From: Massospora cicadina
Lineage: Eukaryota > Entomophthoromycota > Entomophthoromycetes > Entomophthorales > Entomophthoraceae
Assembly (NCBI GenBank): GCA_022478985.1
Contig: JAKSZP010009462.1
Span: 56,934 to 120,933, forward strand
Direction of reading: 5' to 3'
DNA: 64,000 bases
The position numbers and the translations under genes are program-made. The stretch's first letter is position 1, and the number at the start of each line of letters is the position of its first letter. A model generated the notes under the pieces. That model did not search any database and was not told the origin of the DNA. It saw only the letters and a list, made by a program, of their open reading frames with translations. Shown here piece after piece: positions 34,578-45,960 of this stretch.

Positions 34578-35585
34578 TGGTGGCAAGTTCAGACCAATTT
34601 TTTAAATGGGGCTCAATCCTCCTGCCCCAACCTCAGCAAAATTCTGGTGCTGCTTCCAAGGCGGCAGCCAATTAGAAATTTAGAAATTTTAAAAATTTAG
34701 CCAATTTGACGGGATTACAAAATCCTGATTGATGGCTGACTTAGTTTCAGCTGAGCAGCCATTGTCAACGGTGAACAGCCAATCAGTTTCCACCACCTCT
34801 CCAATTCCAGTGGCTGGGCTGGCACTAACTGATTTAAATGCATTAAAAGCGCTTAAATGGATTGATGAAACAGATTAGGCTTCTAATATTAAGCATGATT
34901 TCACCTTAGAATAATTTTTGTCAAACCTCCCACTTTGCATTCATGCCATTTTCACCCTAAAAACGGTTATCCATTATATAAAATATAAATAAAATGGAAA
35001 TGGAGGCAGCTGCTGCACCTGCAAATACTCTCCTATGGCAACATTTTTATGGGGCGATGGAGCCCCTTGTGGAGGGTATTCTAATCCCCAATTTTCCTCA
35101 CAAGTATGGAGGAGTTGCAAAATAATAAATAATTTGCTAATTTTTGGTGCAAGTCATGCATGTATTGACATAGCAAAAACTTTGATGTTGTATCCAAACT
35201 ATCTTAAACCCGCCAGCACATCAAGTAGTTCACTTGTGTGACTGCTTTAATCACATTTGCTGAGCATCAACTTGCTCAATATATTGAGGCGATGGATACT
35301 GCTAGCCTTATTAACAAGATTAACCCCCAGCTCTACCTCCTTATGCCGCATGCTGCTGATGCCCCAACCCCATGCTGACTGCCATGGTCTGCCACCTAGA
35401 AAAAGTGCCAGACAAAAATTTCCCCAAGGCTTCCTCACCTTCTGATATGGCTTCCTAGGCTTTTAGCTGAGGTGCCATATCAGGATTTTTTTTAATTTCT
35501 AATAATCCTTTGTTTGGACCATTTGTAAATAAAGATTCATGGTGGCTCCCCCTTTTTGAGTTGGGCTCCACTAGTGATAAAAAAA
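34578..35585 (+). mobile_element. Retroposon S1 (about 1 kb, A-tailed)
   Basis: Flanked by GAGATGGGGCAACAC (34563-34577) and GAGATGGGCAACAC (35586-35599), a 14-15-bp duplication typical of target-primed reverse transcription. It has a TATA-like TATATAAAATATAAATAAA just before an ATG at 34994, a decayed reading frame, an AATAAA near 35528 and an A-rich 3' end. The last 220 bp match S2 (59842-60066) and an inner 56 bp match S3 (7801-7856). There is no RT of its own, so it is non-autonomous, or a multiplied processed transcript. Two 5'-shortened copies fit LINE-type movement. Confidence 0.7.
34994..35455 (+). pseudogene. Decayed reading frame of retroposon S1
   Basis: Not recognised. From ATG at 34994 the frame reads EMEAAAAPANTLLWQHFYGA and about 20 more residues to a stop near 35123. 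Coding-like sequence continues in shifted frames (FAEHQLAQYIEAMDTASLIN, then MLTAMVCHLEKVPDKNFPKA), ending with a stop near 35449. In copy S2 the last segment reads MLSAMVRQLKRAPDKRFPKA, so changes mostly preserve protein sense. The WQHFYG motif recalls WQNLFYG at the start of the antisense region of A1 (41498). It is a broken gene of unknown function. Confidence 0.5.
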
Positions 35586-35599
35586 GAGATGGGCAACAC

Positions 35600-36348
35600 C
35601 AAAATTTGACATTTGGTATCCTAGAAGATCATCATGGCTGCTGCTTTCTATCAGTTGGCATATCCGAACTTTGTCATTTTTATAGGCAGAAAAACACTGT
35701 GCGTTATTCTGTTATAGTATAGGTGATTTGCAAAAATTTTAAAATTATTTCTGCTATGGTGTCAGGAGATTTCTGCTCCATGTTGACTAATGTTAGGTTT
35801 ATTTTTTGAGTCACCTCTGAGAATGCAAAAAAGATCATACATATCTCTCAGGGTTTGTACTTTCATAACTTGTATTTGTGCATCCCAAGATCAGCTTCAT
35901 TCACTTCTATCTGAGAGCAATCACACTTGAAACCTTTGAGTTTTTAAGCATTTAAACATTTGAACTATTTCTATCTGAATCTGGCTGAAGAATTTTCTAT
36001 CTGCTTTTTATTAAGTTTTCTGAATTAATAACTCTTTGATTTAAAATTGGTATCCTTCCTGCTTAAATAAGGTGATCTTTACATAAAAATCATTAATAGA
36101 GCTTTCTAATTTGTTTGATTCCCCTTCAACTTTCATCACTCGCTCATCCAAAGTATTAAGATCAGCTTTTGATGTTGAGTTAAGCGCAATCTTGTTATTG
36201 GTATCCAATTCCATCCACAGTTACTAATTTTGTTCTTGTATTCCATTATGCTGATATGTTCTTGTATTTACTTTGGAATAAAAACCCAACTAAACCTGTA
36301 ATGAAACCAAAACTAAACTTCTAAAGCTGTGGCTATTCATTTAATTTT
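35600..36348 (-). other. Element D leader region
   Basis: 0.75 kb between S1 and the D primer site; by position leader and start of gag. No frame or motif is recognised. Confidence 0.35.
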
Positions 36349-36361
36349 GTAGTGAGCACCA
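36349..36361 (-). other. Primer-binding-site candidate of element D
   Basis: TGGTGCTCACTAC on the minus strand, two bases after the 5' LTR end. Identical to the sites of B and A1. Confidence 0.75.
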
Positions 36362-36363
36362 AA

Positions 36364-37449
36364 TGTAACCTTTTAGCTGCAAAGCTAGTCTCATACCACA
36401 AGTCTGCTGTATAGGTTTTGATGTGTGCGTTGTGTATCTTGTTGATAGTAATTAAACGGGTTGGTAATATTATAAAGAATCACCTAGTTGAGCTTCTTAA
36501 AATCACGGTAAGTATTGTCTCCAAGGATAACTGGTGCTTGTCCTTCTAATTCTTAAAAGTTCTTTTGGAAAGTAAGTGAACTTCTCTATCTGACTCTTCC
36601 TTCTGGTGGAACTTAACCTAAAATATTTTCTAGGGTTTTATCTTCCTCTATTGACAGTGTAGCCCGCAGACACCTTGATAGTAGTAAATAGGCAAATGAC
36701 GTACTACCCTTCAAATATAATCCCAAGATTAAGATATACACTAAATGTATGGAAGTCTAAATCTTTATAAATCTTTAATCCTTTAAAGTCTTCTTTATTT
36801 AATAAATACAAGGGTATCTATAGGGGTGTCTGGTTCCAACTCTTCTGCTGGAACCACATTTGAAAACAGTAGTCTTTGCCGATGGATCTAACCTCCAAAT
36901 TTGCACCCAAAATGATCTTCAACACCTGTCTAGTCAGATTCCGTTTCTGACCAGAAATGTGAACTCAATTTGGTTATGTTGAAGAATGTCTCCCAACGCT
37001 TTCGCTCAACCACAGCATATTAACTTTATTAGGTTAGCAACCTTCTTAGGTAATGAGACCTTTTACACCTAGACATCAGGTCGTGTTACCTAAAAGGTTA
37101 ACTTGAAAATTGTTATCAGAAGCGTCTTCAACTCCCACCAACTAATAAATCCCTTAGTTGATTGGTGACAAGCTTAAATGAACTCTCATAAATTAATCAA
37201 ATTAACAATAAGTTTAAGCAAAAGTCAGATAACTTTTTTTTATTGTGGAGTATCCCTGACAAAACATGAGTAACAAGCAGATTCAAATCATTGGATTAAC
37301 TAATAATTATTAGGGATATTTCACCATAAAATAGTTATCATATGAAATGGTAACTCCCACAACCACTAAAGGGTCTCATTTCCTATTGGGCACACAGATG
37401 GTAATAATTGATTAAGCTGGATGATGTGGACTTACTTACAAATCTAACA
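36364..37449 (-). repeat. LTR of element D, 5' copy
   Basis: Begins TGTAACCTTTTAGC; aligns with 5812-6903. The end is placed at 37449 because the last 36 bases of both copies then align without gaps. A nearer end at 37440 (CTTACTTACA) would give a perfect TGTAA/TTACA pair, so the boundary is uncertain by about 9 bp. Confidence 0.75.
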
Positions 37450-38956
37450 CTCGTGACACCTGAGAGCATATACCAATATCATCTTGGGAGGGGAAGTGTT
37501 GCAGATGAGGCGGCAAATAGATAAGCAGATTATTCCTTGACAGGTGAAATGAGCAATGTTCACTCACAAACTGGCGGAGGTGCAGGCAGCCTACCCACCA
37601 CAGATGGAAACAGATAAGCCCCTTTTTTCTTAAATAAGATGAACCAAGCAATCTTATTAAACCTTAGAGTGAAGTCATGAAAAGAATTTTTCACACTGAC
37701 GCTTCAGAAGATTTATTTAAATGAAGATGAAGACATTACCCAAGATTTCATATTATAATGACCACCTTTTATACCTTTAGGGGGCTGAAATAATCTGAAA
37801 ATCACCAATGAAAAGATGATAACTAAACTGAATTACTCTGATGGGAATGATCAAGGCTCAAGGAAGAAGACTACTAAATCTGAGATCTTAAAACTTAAGA
37901 GTTGCTCAAAAAACATGGAGGCACATTAATGTAGCGCCATCGCCCAAACCTGAAGTCAACAAGTGTATTACCAGATTTGGTTTTGAAGATATATATGAAG
38001 AAGATGCAACCGCCTGTCGGAATTCTCCCTTTTTGGGAAAGCCCCAACTAGGGGTCATGACCCGCCTATTGGTGGATGCTAGATTGGGCTCCCCATTAAC
38101 TTGGGATAAGCCCAATCTGAAGTATTGGGGATTTGCCCCAATAAATGATAATAATTTAATATATTATCTTTGACTCCTGTGACTAATGCCAAGGATTTCA
38201 GATCTCAATCAGGTCATGGAAAATCCCTTTTGGCACTCACAAACCAATCAGTTACCCTTTCAGGACCACTGGGGATCTATAATGAAGATGGTCCCACTTC
38301 CCTTGTATTATATATTTATCACAGTCAACAATTGACTCTGAGTTTTTTCTTTCAAGATCCAATTCTAGCCTCAAGGTACTATAAATACCTTAAAACTTAT
38401 TATAATAAAATTACAGCATTTCACAATCTCTTTTACTTTTTAGCTTAACTAAGGCTTTTAAGGACTATAAACTCACTTGGGGCTTTGGGGCCCTGATTAC
38501 TTATGGGCAAAGGTTATAGTTTCTCCCCTGTGGCCTGACACCGCCCATAAGCCAGAAGCAGGGGCAAATGAAAGAGCCACTGGAAATCCAGTATCAGGGT
38601 AAATGACCGCAAAAAGGAGCTCACAGATACAAAAATTAGTTCAAAAGGACAAAGCTATTAAAGCAGCAGTTAGACGCCATCTAACTAGGGTTTTCTGAAG
38701 CTCCCTCATATTGATACTCAAATTTTACTTAATTTCACAATATTAATCATTTACTAACTTGTTTTTCGCTAGAAAGTTAAAATACCTCATTTTTTTCCGT
38801 AAAAAATCTTTCCACAGTATCTCAGTTTTTACCTTATATTTTAACTATTTTTAGTTTAAGTGAAATAATCGCTAGAATCTAATCTGGGTTTAGCCATCAA
38901 GCAAAACACATTAATTATTCTGAGATCTGATCTGATTGAACAGTACAGACTATATC
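37450..38956. other. Unassigned DNA right of element D
   Basis: No recognisable element part. A TATA-like ACTATAAATACC lies near 38378. A 92-codon plus frame at 38170-38448 has a hydrophobic end and no family signature. Inverted short matches such as ATTGGGCT/AGCCCAAT occur near 38083-38115. Confidence 0.35.
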
Positions 38957-39289
38957 ATGGATATCTTTGAGCGAGATGCAAAGGTAGAGGTTGGATTAGC
39001 ATCCATTAAGTCCTTAAGGCCAATGTATAACAAAAATGGAAAATAGTGTCGCCAATAGGTTCTCTTTGAGCACAGACATTTTAATAAAGAAATGGAGCTA
39101 CAACGGATAGCATCAGATGAGAATTTACTCTATAAAGATAATTAAGATCTTAACAAATATTGGCTGGTGCCTATGCTGTGCGGAATAGAGCCCCTGAGTA
39201 GAGTGTTGACCTCACATGTTAAGTGAGCTGAGGTTAAAGAACTGACTCCAGGGATCTAGCTTTTCAACCACATATGTTGGTGGTTTTAG
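38957..39289 (+). pseudogene. Decayed protein-like frame, unknown function
   Basis: One continuous frame of about 110 codons from ATG to TAG that reads like protein apart from about five stops. Examples are MDIFERDAKVEVGLASIKSL, VLFEHRHFNKEMELQRIASD and YWLVPMLCGIEPLSRVL. The inner stops are TAG, TAA and TGA, each obtainable from CAG, CAA, CGA or TGG by one C:G to T:A change, and no indel breaks the frame. I do not recognise the family. It lies in repeat-rich DNA left of A1 and could be part of an unidentified mobile element or a lost host gene. Confidence 0.45.
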
Positions 39290-39653
39290 GGTTAAAAGGT
39301 TTTTTGGATAAATCCTTCAGCTCTGCCTTGGTAACCCTAAGCTGGTAGGCCACTCGCATCATGTTCTACCTTATCTTATATATGAGCAGACATAAACACT
39401 AGCAACTAGTTGATGGCGGTCAACATGATATAATATGAAAATTGGTTAGTTAATAACACCTTAATTTCCTCATGAATAGGTTATAAAGTATTGGAGCAGT
39501 AATTGGACGATGTTGGCTCTATGAAAAAGGGATAAATTGTACCAAAATAAAACCTCAGTAAGTAATAAATTGATATCTGTTCCTACAGGTCTTGGTGGCC
39601 CATTGCAAAATTTAGGCTCTGCTTCGCTTACATGAATATTTCAGCAGAGTTGG
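39290..39653. other. Unassigned spacer left of A1
   Basis: No gene or repeat recognised. Confidence 0.35.
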
Positions 39654-40820
39654 TGTAAAAATTTACTTAAGTTGTTATCAGCAAGCAACCTTAACAACCT
39701 TTTTACTGCACAGGTTTGGTTTCCTCATGCACTTCATCATGTTGTATAGTAGAATGAATTATTAAACAATAATAGTATGGATGCTATTATCCATAGTTGA
39801 GTATGAATTATATTTCGGCCCAACACTCAGCCAGTATTCCTGAATTATAAACTCGTGATGTTGTACTCATAGGGATTAATTCAATTGCCCTGTTAATACT
39901 GATCTTTGGTGAGACACCCCGTTGACAGTCTCTTTGGTCCAACACACAGTCAGCAGCTATCCCCAATTGTGACTCCTTCTTCTCTAGATTCCCGCTTAAA
40001 TCTTTTACTCTTTTCTCTAAGAGTCTTCCAATTATTGCACACACCAATAATATCCTTGAGACAGAATAGCACAATGGAAGCTGATGATAGTTTACTCGTT
40101 AAAATATATACCAAATTTGATTACTTAGAACTAAATAACTCTTATTATCTGTTATTATCTCTTGTATTATCTGTTTTTTATTATAGTGAACCCTAGGGAA
40201 TATATAGTGGGGATTTTGGCTTTCTAACCCTCAGTTGACACCTCTTCGATGAAATGGCAGCCAGTGCCATTGAATCACCCAACCTCGTCTCAGCAGCGAT
40301 GGTCTTCCCCATCCTGGTTAAGGTTCCATCGTTGGACATCCTCTAGACCTAAAAATGGAAAGAGTCAGAAAATGTGTCCCTAATGTTTTCCTCTTGACCC
40401 AATCAAACCAACCATATTTGGCTAGTGACCTGCTTAGGTAATGGGACTTATTACCCATTAAGGCAGGTCACTCACCAACCTATCAATTTTCTAGTTGCAG
40501 GTGGCATCACTCACCTTGCAACTTGCTAACCATTCCAATCAGTTGGTGATGAAACCTGACTAATTCCAATTGGTACATCGGATAGTTAATCACTATAAGA
40601 TGCCCCTATTTCATCAGAAACTCCACCCAATTTGATCTTAAGTATTTGTCCGGATTGATCCCCAATGGATACAACCAGGTGAATATCCCAAAATCCCCCA
40701 AACGTAGTTACTCCAAAACTCTTGGGCCAACTGATTTCTGATTCACTTCGCCTCTTGGAATTTTCCCCTAGCGATTCCAAATAATCTAGCAAGCTGGGAA
40801 TATGGGCAAAAATCCCAACA
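39654..40820 (-). repeat. LTR of A1, 3' copy
   Basis: Begins TGTAAAAATTTAC and ends AAAAATCCCAACA. Family-A copies also occur at 46779-47932, 59679-61075 and, inverted, 62986-64000. Confidence 0.9.
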
Positions 40821-40832
40821 CATCCCCCTCTT
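40821..40832 (-). other. Polypurine tract of A1
   Basis: AAGAGGGGGATG on the minus strand immediately upstream of the 3' LTR. Confidence 0.75.
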
Positions 40833-41497
40833 GTCTAGATTTCCAGCGAGAAAAGGACGAGGGCATGAGCACACTGCTTTGGACACTTGGTCAAATACTT
40901 CATTGGTTCAAGTGGAGTACACTCATTAATACACAATGCTTCTCAGAATGATCTTCAGCATATGAAGATCATCATCTTCCTCCTCACTACCACCTTCTCA
41001 AAGTGCAGTCCCCACAATCTACTGTCATGCTGGGCTGATCAATTTACTTGTGATGATATTAGTCCCAGGATCCAGTTTTCCCTCTGTCATGGTATATGAC
41101 CTGCTGTCATATTTAGTATTTTTTTGTCATATTCATATTTAGTATTCTTATGTCCAATATCCTTGATTTCCTGATTTTCTCCTCGTCCTAGACAGGACAC
41201 TCTTGCCCTTGATGTTCATTTTGTGGCTCAATCAAGAATGTTTATTTTTATTCGCCCTGTTTTTCTCTCATGAACACCTGTCTCAAGTAATATCTAATTA
41301 GCCCTTGGATAGCTTATCCATCAATTTTGAGATTAATTTCTCTGAAATTGGAGCTTAATGGATTGTAGAGTGTATAATGTCAACTTCCATATAAGTCTGA
41401 CATCCCCCTCTCGCCCAGCTCATATGTCAAATTTGAGTCGTGGTACCAGCAGCTTCTAAATAGTTTGTCTGATTAAAACCTCCATCTCTTCCAGCAG

Positions 41498-42555
41498 ATG
41501 AGTCAGGATGCTTGGCAGAACCTCTTCTATGGTCCTTCCAGGACTCATATGCCTAGTCTGGCACCAGCAGCTGGTCCTTACATCAAATTACCAGAAATGG
41601 TAACTAATCCCTCTGAAACCAGGCTTGTAATCGTTTTGAACAACTCTCAGCTGATTCTTCCTCTGCTGTCAATTCCAGAGTTGGATTTCAAAACTCTCCT
41701 GATTTGGCTCCTTTCACTGATGCACTGACCATCATCATAGATGATCCAAAGATTATGCCATTTTCTCTTGATCGCTCATTTCTTTCTGGGTCAGACCTGC
41801 TTCCTGAGTTTCTCTTCTGACTTGGACAATATTACAAACCCGCTGTTCTGGCTATGAGCTCACCATTGGTAACAATATTCACTTCGAGCTCTCCTATGCT
41901 GAACTCTGGGCCCAAGTCACCAAGGCCTTAACCCTAGCACTGAATCCTCTGATCTTGATAACATCCTGGAATGAGATACTGCCACTTATGCTCTTCGCTT
42001 TGCTGTCCAAGTTCTTCAAAGTTGGTCCACAAAGCTTACAGCCTCACCCAGGTTCCACTGTTCATTCAGCTTTAGCTTCTGAAAAGCCCATAATCATTGC
42101 TTTCAGGATGCAATCTGCTCCCTGCATGATTATCTCTTCTATGGGGCTTCCCATTGGTATCTTCCAATGATGGCGTTGATAAGGAGCATGATTTAGCAAC
42201 CCCCTTCAAGCATCCCTTGTTTGGAGCCAGCCCAAATGTCTGGTGTCCTTGATGAATTCCATCATCAGGCGCTCAGGACTAATCTTCTGGCTCTGGTACC
42301 ATATTTGGATTACTTGGGTTATCCACCAATTGCCTCTTCTTATACTGTTTCTTTCCTTCCCACTCTGGGGTTTTGCAATTGGCTTCATCTGACATCTCAA
42401 TTTCCTTTCCCCTAGTTGCTTTCTCACAGGGCTCTGCATCTGCCCGAATAATGTGGTTTCATGTAGGTCTAGTCTTTTCTAGCATCCGATCTCACATTGA
42501 TTTCAATGGGCTGTTCATTTCTACTGCAATCCATCCTCCCTCCCCCAATAGGTGA
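41498..42555 (+). pseudogene. Coding-like region antisense to A1 pol
   Basis: Not recognised. Plus-strand frames follow one another with shifts: 41498-41728 (MSQDAWQNLFYGPSRTHMPS), then LTIGNNIHFELSYAELWAQV near 41860. These are followed by DTATYALRFAVQVLQSWSTK and YGASHWYLPMMALIRSM around 41970-42190. Next come MSGVLDEFHHQALRTNLLAL and YLDYLGYPPIASSY (42221-42415), and finally FSSIRSHIDFNGLF (to 42555). Composition and regularity look protein-like, while the opposite strand is less so. The region sits between integrase and 3' LTR, where some plant gypsy elements carry antisense ORFs. It may be an accessory gene of the element or a captured fragment; it is not intact. Confidence 0.5.
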
Positions 42556-42599
42556 CATAGGCGGAATCATCCCAGTATTGAGGACAATTAATACAAATA

Positions 42600-42980
42600 T
42601 GAATAATTCAACTTATATTAGTTTTTTCTCTATGGGGCTTATAATCTTTTTTCAATATCTTTTATCAATTTTTTATCTTAATTCTTCTTTTTTTCCTATG
42701 GGACTTGACATTTTTCAGTTCAGCGGTCCATCTTCTATTGTTTCCCCAAAACTGGTTCCTGGTACTTAAACCTGACAGTTTTCTATGGTTCAGAGGTCCC
42801 TTTTTTGGACTTTACCATCTAGATTGGTTCAGAGGTCCTTTCTTTAGACTTGATCTAATCGTCAGGACATGACCATCTTAATGGTTCATTGTCCTTTGGG
42901 AACTCTTTTATTTTTTTTATCGATCCAACACTTTAGATATCTAGCGTAGACTCAATCACAACTCTTCCTTTCAAGAGATT
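42600..42980 (-). repeat. A1 internal duplication, left copy
   Basis: Resembles 45660-45960 in the same orientation: GG(A/T)AC..TTAAACCT(G/A)CAG, GGACAT(G/A)ACCAT and TGGTTCA..GTCCT(T/C)TGGGAAC. The corresponding single region in D is 8830-9160, which continues like this copy. Confidence 0.5.
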
Positions 42981-43146
42981 CTTAATGGAGTAGGCATCAG
43001 TTGACATCTTGGCGATCACTTCAAATGGACCTGAAACAACGCATCTAGTTTGTTTCTTCGTCCAAAACCAAGTGTATCACAATAGGCGACTCTTTCCCTT
43101 ATTTGATATTCTTCTAAGGCCAGACGGTTCTAATTATCCATCAATT

Positions 43147-43960
43147 TCACTTGTATCCTTTCTTTAACGTTGTTTTGAATGCTTGCAATTGCATATCGAT
43201 CAGATATTCATCAGACAGTTCAAATATTGCTTGGTACTCATCCCTGATGTAAATTCCACCACCAAATATAAAATTGGTGGCAATGTGGGCTTTCTCCATG
43301 TACAACAACTCAAACAGTGCATCTTTACCGTCACCATATGATGAATAATATTGTAGTTGAATGTCACTGAACTCAGGTACTTTCCCCACACAAAAGTTCT
43401 CCCTGCGACTAGCTTCTTCAGCGTCGCTGCCAGCATTCCATTCACCCATTCTACCAGTCCATTTGTCTCCGTCCAGTAAGGTACTGACATGACTCCTCTG
43501 ATCTCCATTATTATCATTCAATTTCATGATCACATGAGATGTGAAGTTGGTCCCATTGTCACTAAGCAGGACCTGCGGACATCCATACCATTATAATACT
43601 TGATCCAGGATGAACCTTCAGTACTGGTAGCGTCTACTATTGTTAGGGCCTTCATCTCAACCCATCTCGTCAGATGGTCAATGGCAACTATAATATACTT
43701 GACTCCCCCTGTGCTCATTGTCAGCGGTCCCATCACGTCAATGGATACCATGTGCCAGGAAAATCCAGGGCAGACCAGTTGGTATCCAGTTGTATTCTTA
43801 TGTGGTTTGTGCAGCTGGCACTCTACGCAACAAGCTAGGTAATCCGTGACATCATAGTTGATGGATTCCCAGTAGTAGTACTGGCGAATATAGCCAGTTG
43901 TTTTCCTCAGGCCTCTATGCCTGACAACCTTGTGAGCTGCTTGCACTATAGCTGTTCTTT
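43147..43960 (-). pseudogene. A1 integrase
   Basis: The piece at 43530-43946 has the zinc domain (AHKVVRHRGL then ACCVECQLHK, HxxxxxH and CxxC) and the core start HMVSIDVMGPLTM with the first triad aspartate, then YIIVAIDHLTRWVEM. In another frame LLSDNGTNFTSHV keeps the second aspartate, and at 43200-43517 TNGLVEWVNGMLAATLKKL keeps the glutamate. All three triad positions therefore survive, but at least two frameshifts prevent a complete protein. The plus-strand frame 43600-43842 is a shadow. Confidence 0.87.
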
Positions 43961-44129
43961 CTGATGGCTATGGGACTAATAACTACTTCCCATTAATCAT
44001 CTTGAATACTTGTTCATCCATGGTATCAGTGTTTTCCATCACTTTCTGAAGCGCACCTTAGATTTTTTGGGGCTCATCCCCGATTTTTCCGTCAACCATT
44101 CTATGGAATAGCTCATCCACCTGCGGGTA

Positions 44130-45480
44130 TACCATGGTAACCATGATAAGCCATCCACGTTCTGATGAGAAGCCCCCATTTTGGTGGACAATTTTATAAT
44201 CATAAGCCTGGAGCTTAAGTGGCCATTGGGCTAGTTTGCCTTCTGGCTCTCTCAATTTGTGCAGTCAATGCAGTGAAGAGTGGTCCATTACCACCTTAAA
44301 TTGCATTTCATGGATGTACACCCAAAACTTCTTGTAAGCGTAAATGACCACAAGGCATTCCCACTCAGTCACAGTGTAGTTCCTCTCAGCGGCTGAGAGT
44401 GTCCAGCTCACATATGCCACTGGATGTTTATCTATAAGTTCAGATACTTGGCTTAGTATGGTGCCAATTGCCGTCAACAAAGCATTAGTTTGAATAATAA
44501 ACTCCCAATCAAAATTTTGGATATTTCAGAATCGGCGAATCTATTAAATACCAGCAGAGCTCATCGAAGGAGTCCTGGGCCTCTTCACTCTATATGAATC
44601 CTTTTTTGGGGTCCTTTAATAAATGGAATAATGGCTTGGCTATTCAGGCGAAGTCTTGAATAAATCTTCTATAATATCTGACCATCCCAAGGAACACTTG
44701 AATGTCTTGGACACTCTTTGGTACAGCCATCCATTCTATGGCTGCTATCCCCTGGGTTTGTGGCTGCAGACCACTGGAGTTAATTACAAATCCCAGGTAT
44801 TCCAACTCTTTCTTAAATAAGTGGCACCTCCTTGGCTTGAACTTTAGGTTAACCGTGTACAGTCACTTGAATACTTCTTCCAAGTGGTTTAGGTGATCAG
44901 TAAAAATCCTAAACACGTTTATGTCGTCCAAATATACCAGGATGCAAGACAACTTTAAGTCACTCTTAATAGCATCCATGGCCCTAGGAAACGTTGCAGG
45001 CGCATTGCATAGACCCTAAAGCATCCTCATCAGTTGGTATAGCCCCTGCGCGGTATTAAATCGCACATTTTTCCTTGTCTTCCTTTGACAAGTAAATTTG
45101 CCAATATCTGAGATCAGATTCATTATGGAGAAATACTTTGCTTCTCCCAAACGATCTAGTGCATCATTTTCCTTGGTAGGGGATACAAATCCTTCTTTGT
45201 AATTTTATTCAGCCTTCAGTATTCAATCACCACCCAGCTGGATACATCCTTCTTCTTCACGATCAGAATCAGACTCACCCAGAGACTTGATGATGGAATT
45301 AGAAGCCCATGGTTCACTAGTTTGCTGATTTCATCCTCCACTACCGCTTTGGAAGCTTTTGATCATCAGTTCATTTTCATCCTTATTGGCATATTTTCCA
45401 TGGTGTCAACCTTGCAGGATCATGTCTCATGAGCATCCCAAATCATGGTCATCTTGAGCAAACACTCTCTGATACTTTTT
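44130..45480 (-). pseudogene. A1 reverse transcriptase and RNase H
   Basis: RNase H (44265-44480) has LIDKHPVAYVSWTLSAAERN, YTVTEWECLVVIYAYKKF and FKVVMDHSSLH; the following piece has KLAQWPLKLQAYDYKIVHQ. RT upstream keeps VYLDDINVF near 44925-44950, so the catalytic pair is intact, then FTDHLNHLEEVF. Motif A and the fingers (about 45.0-45.45 kb) are readable in short pieces only. Frames are broken several times. Confidence 0.82.
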
Positions 45481-45659
45481 GAATAGTTTAAGCACCTCCT
45501 CTTATGGGTCTTCCAACAGATCATAGAGCTGCTCTTGATCAACCAATAGTTTGATACTTTTAGTTACCCTGGCTAATAATTTCATCTCATCTAGAGTGGG
45601 AGTTCCTCCATTTGACCATCAGGATTTCTCATCATTTCTTAGGTCCAAAACTAAAGGAA

Positions 45660-45960
45660 TATAAAATATTATCTTAATATTTTCTATATTTTTTATATTT
45701 TTCTTTTGCAATGGGGCTTGCAACCTACAAATAGGTTCTGGGGTCTTTCTTTTCCCATTCATCCAAACTGGGTCCTAGGTACTTAAACCTACCAGTTATC
45801 ATGGTCAAAATCTTATCATCTTAAGTTTTAACCAACCATTTGGTTCAGTGGTATTCTTCTAGAACTTGACCAAAATCTCAGGACATAACCATTTAATGGT
45901 TCAGAGGTCCTCTGGGAACATTGCAATTGTTTTCTCTTAGACTCAATACTTTCAATTAGT
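45660..45960 (-). repeat. A1 internal duplication, right copy
   Basis: Copy of 42600-42980 lying upstream of RT, where gag or protease sequence would be expected. It matches D 8830-9145, including TTGCAA.GGG.CTT. Confidence 0.5.

Larger units (their letters stand above)
5812..37449 (-). mobile_element. Ty3/gypsy element D, split by nested insertions
   Basis: Homologous LTRs lie at 5812-6903 and 36364-37449, with a primer-binding-site candidate just inside the right LTR, so the element is on the minus strand. Internal parts are upstream/gag region (about 33-36.3 kb), reverse transcriptase (32.2-33 kb, resuming at 11.1 kb), RNase H (about 10.4-10.7 kb) and integrase (9.6-10.15 kb). Its integrase matches that of A1 closely. 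Element C, flanked by ACAAC on both sides, splits the RT gene near the catalytic motif. Retroposon S1 sits in its upstream part. No target duplication of D itself survives, and coding frames are badly decayed. Confidence 0.75.

Noticed and set aside
39185..39262. tRNA-like fold with possible Val(CAC) or Asn(GTT) anticodon arm
   Set aside because: T arm and acceptor do not pair, and the stretch lies inside a better-supported protein-like frame (GIEPLSRVL).
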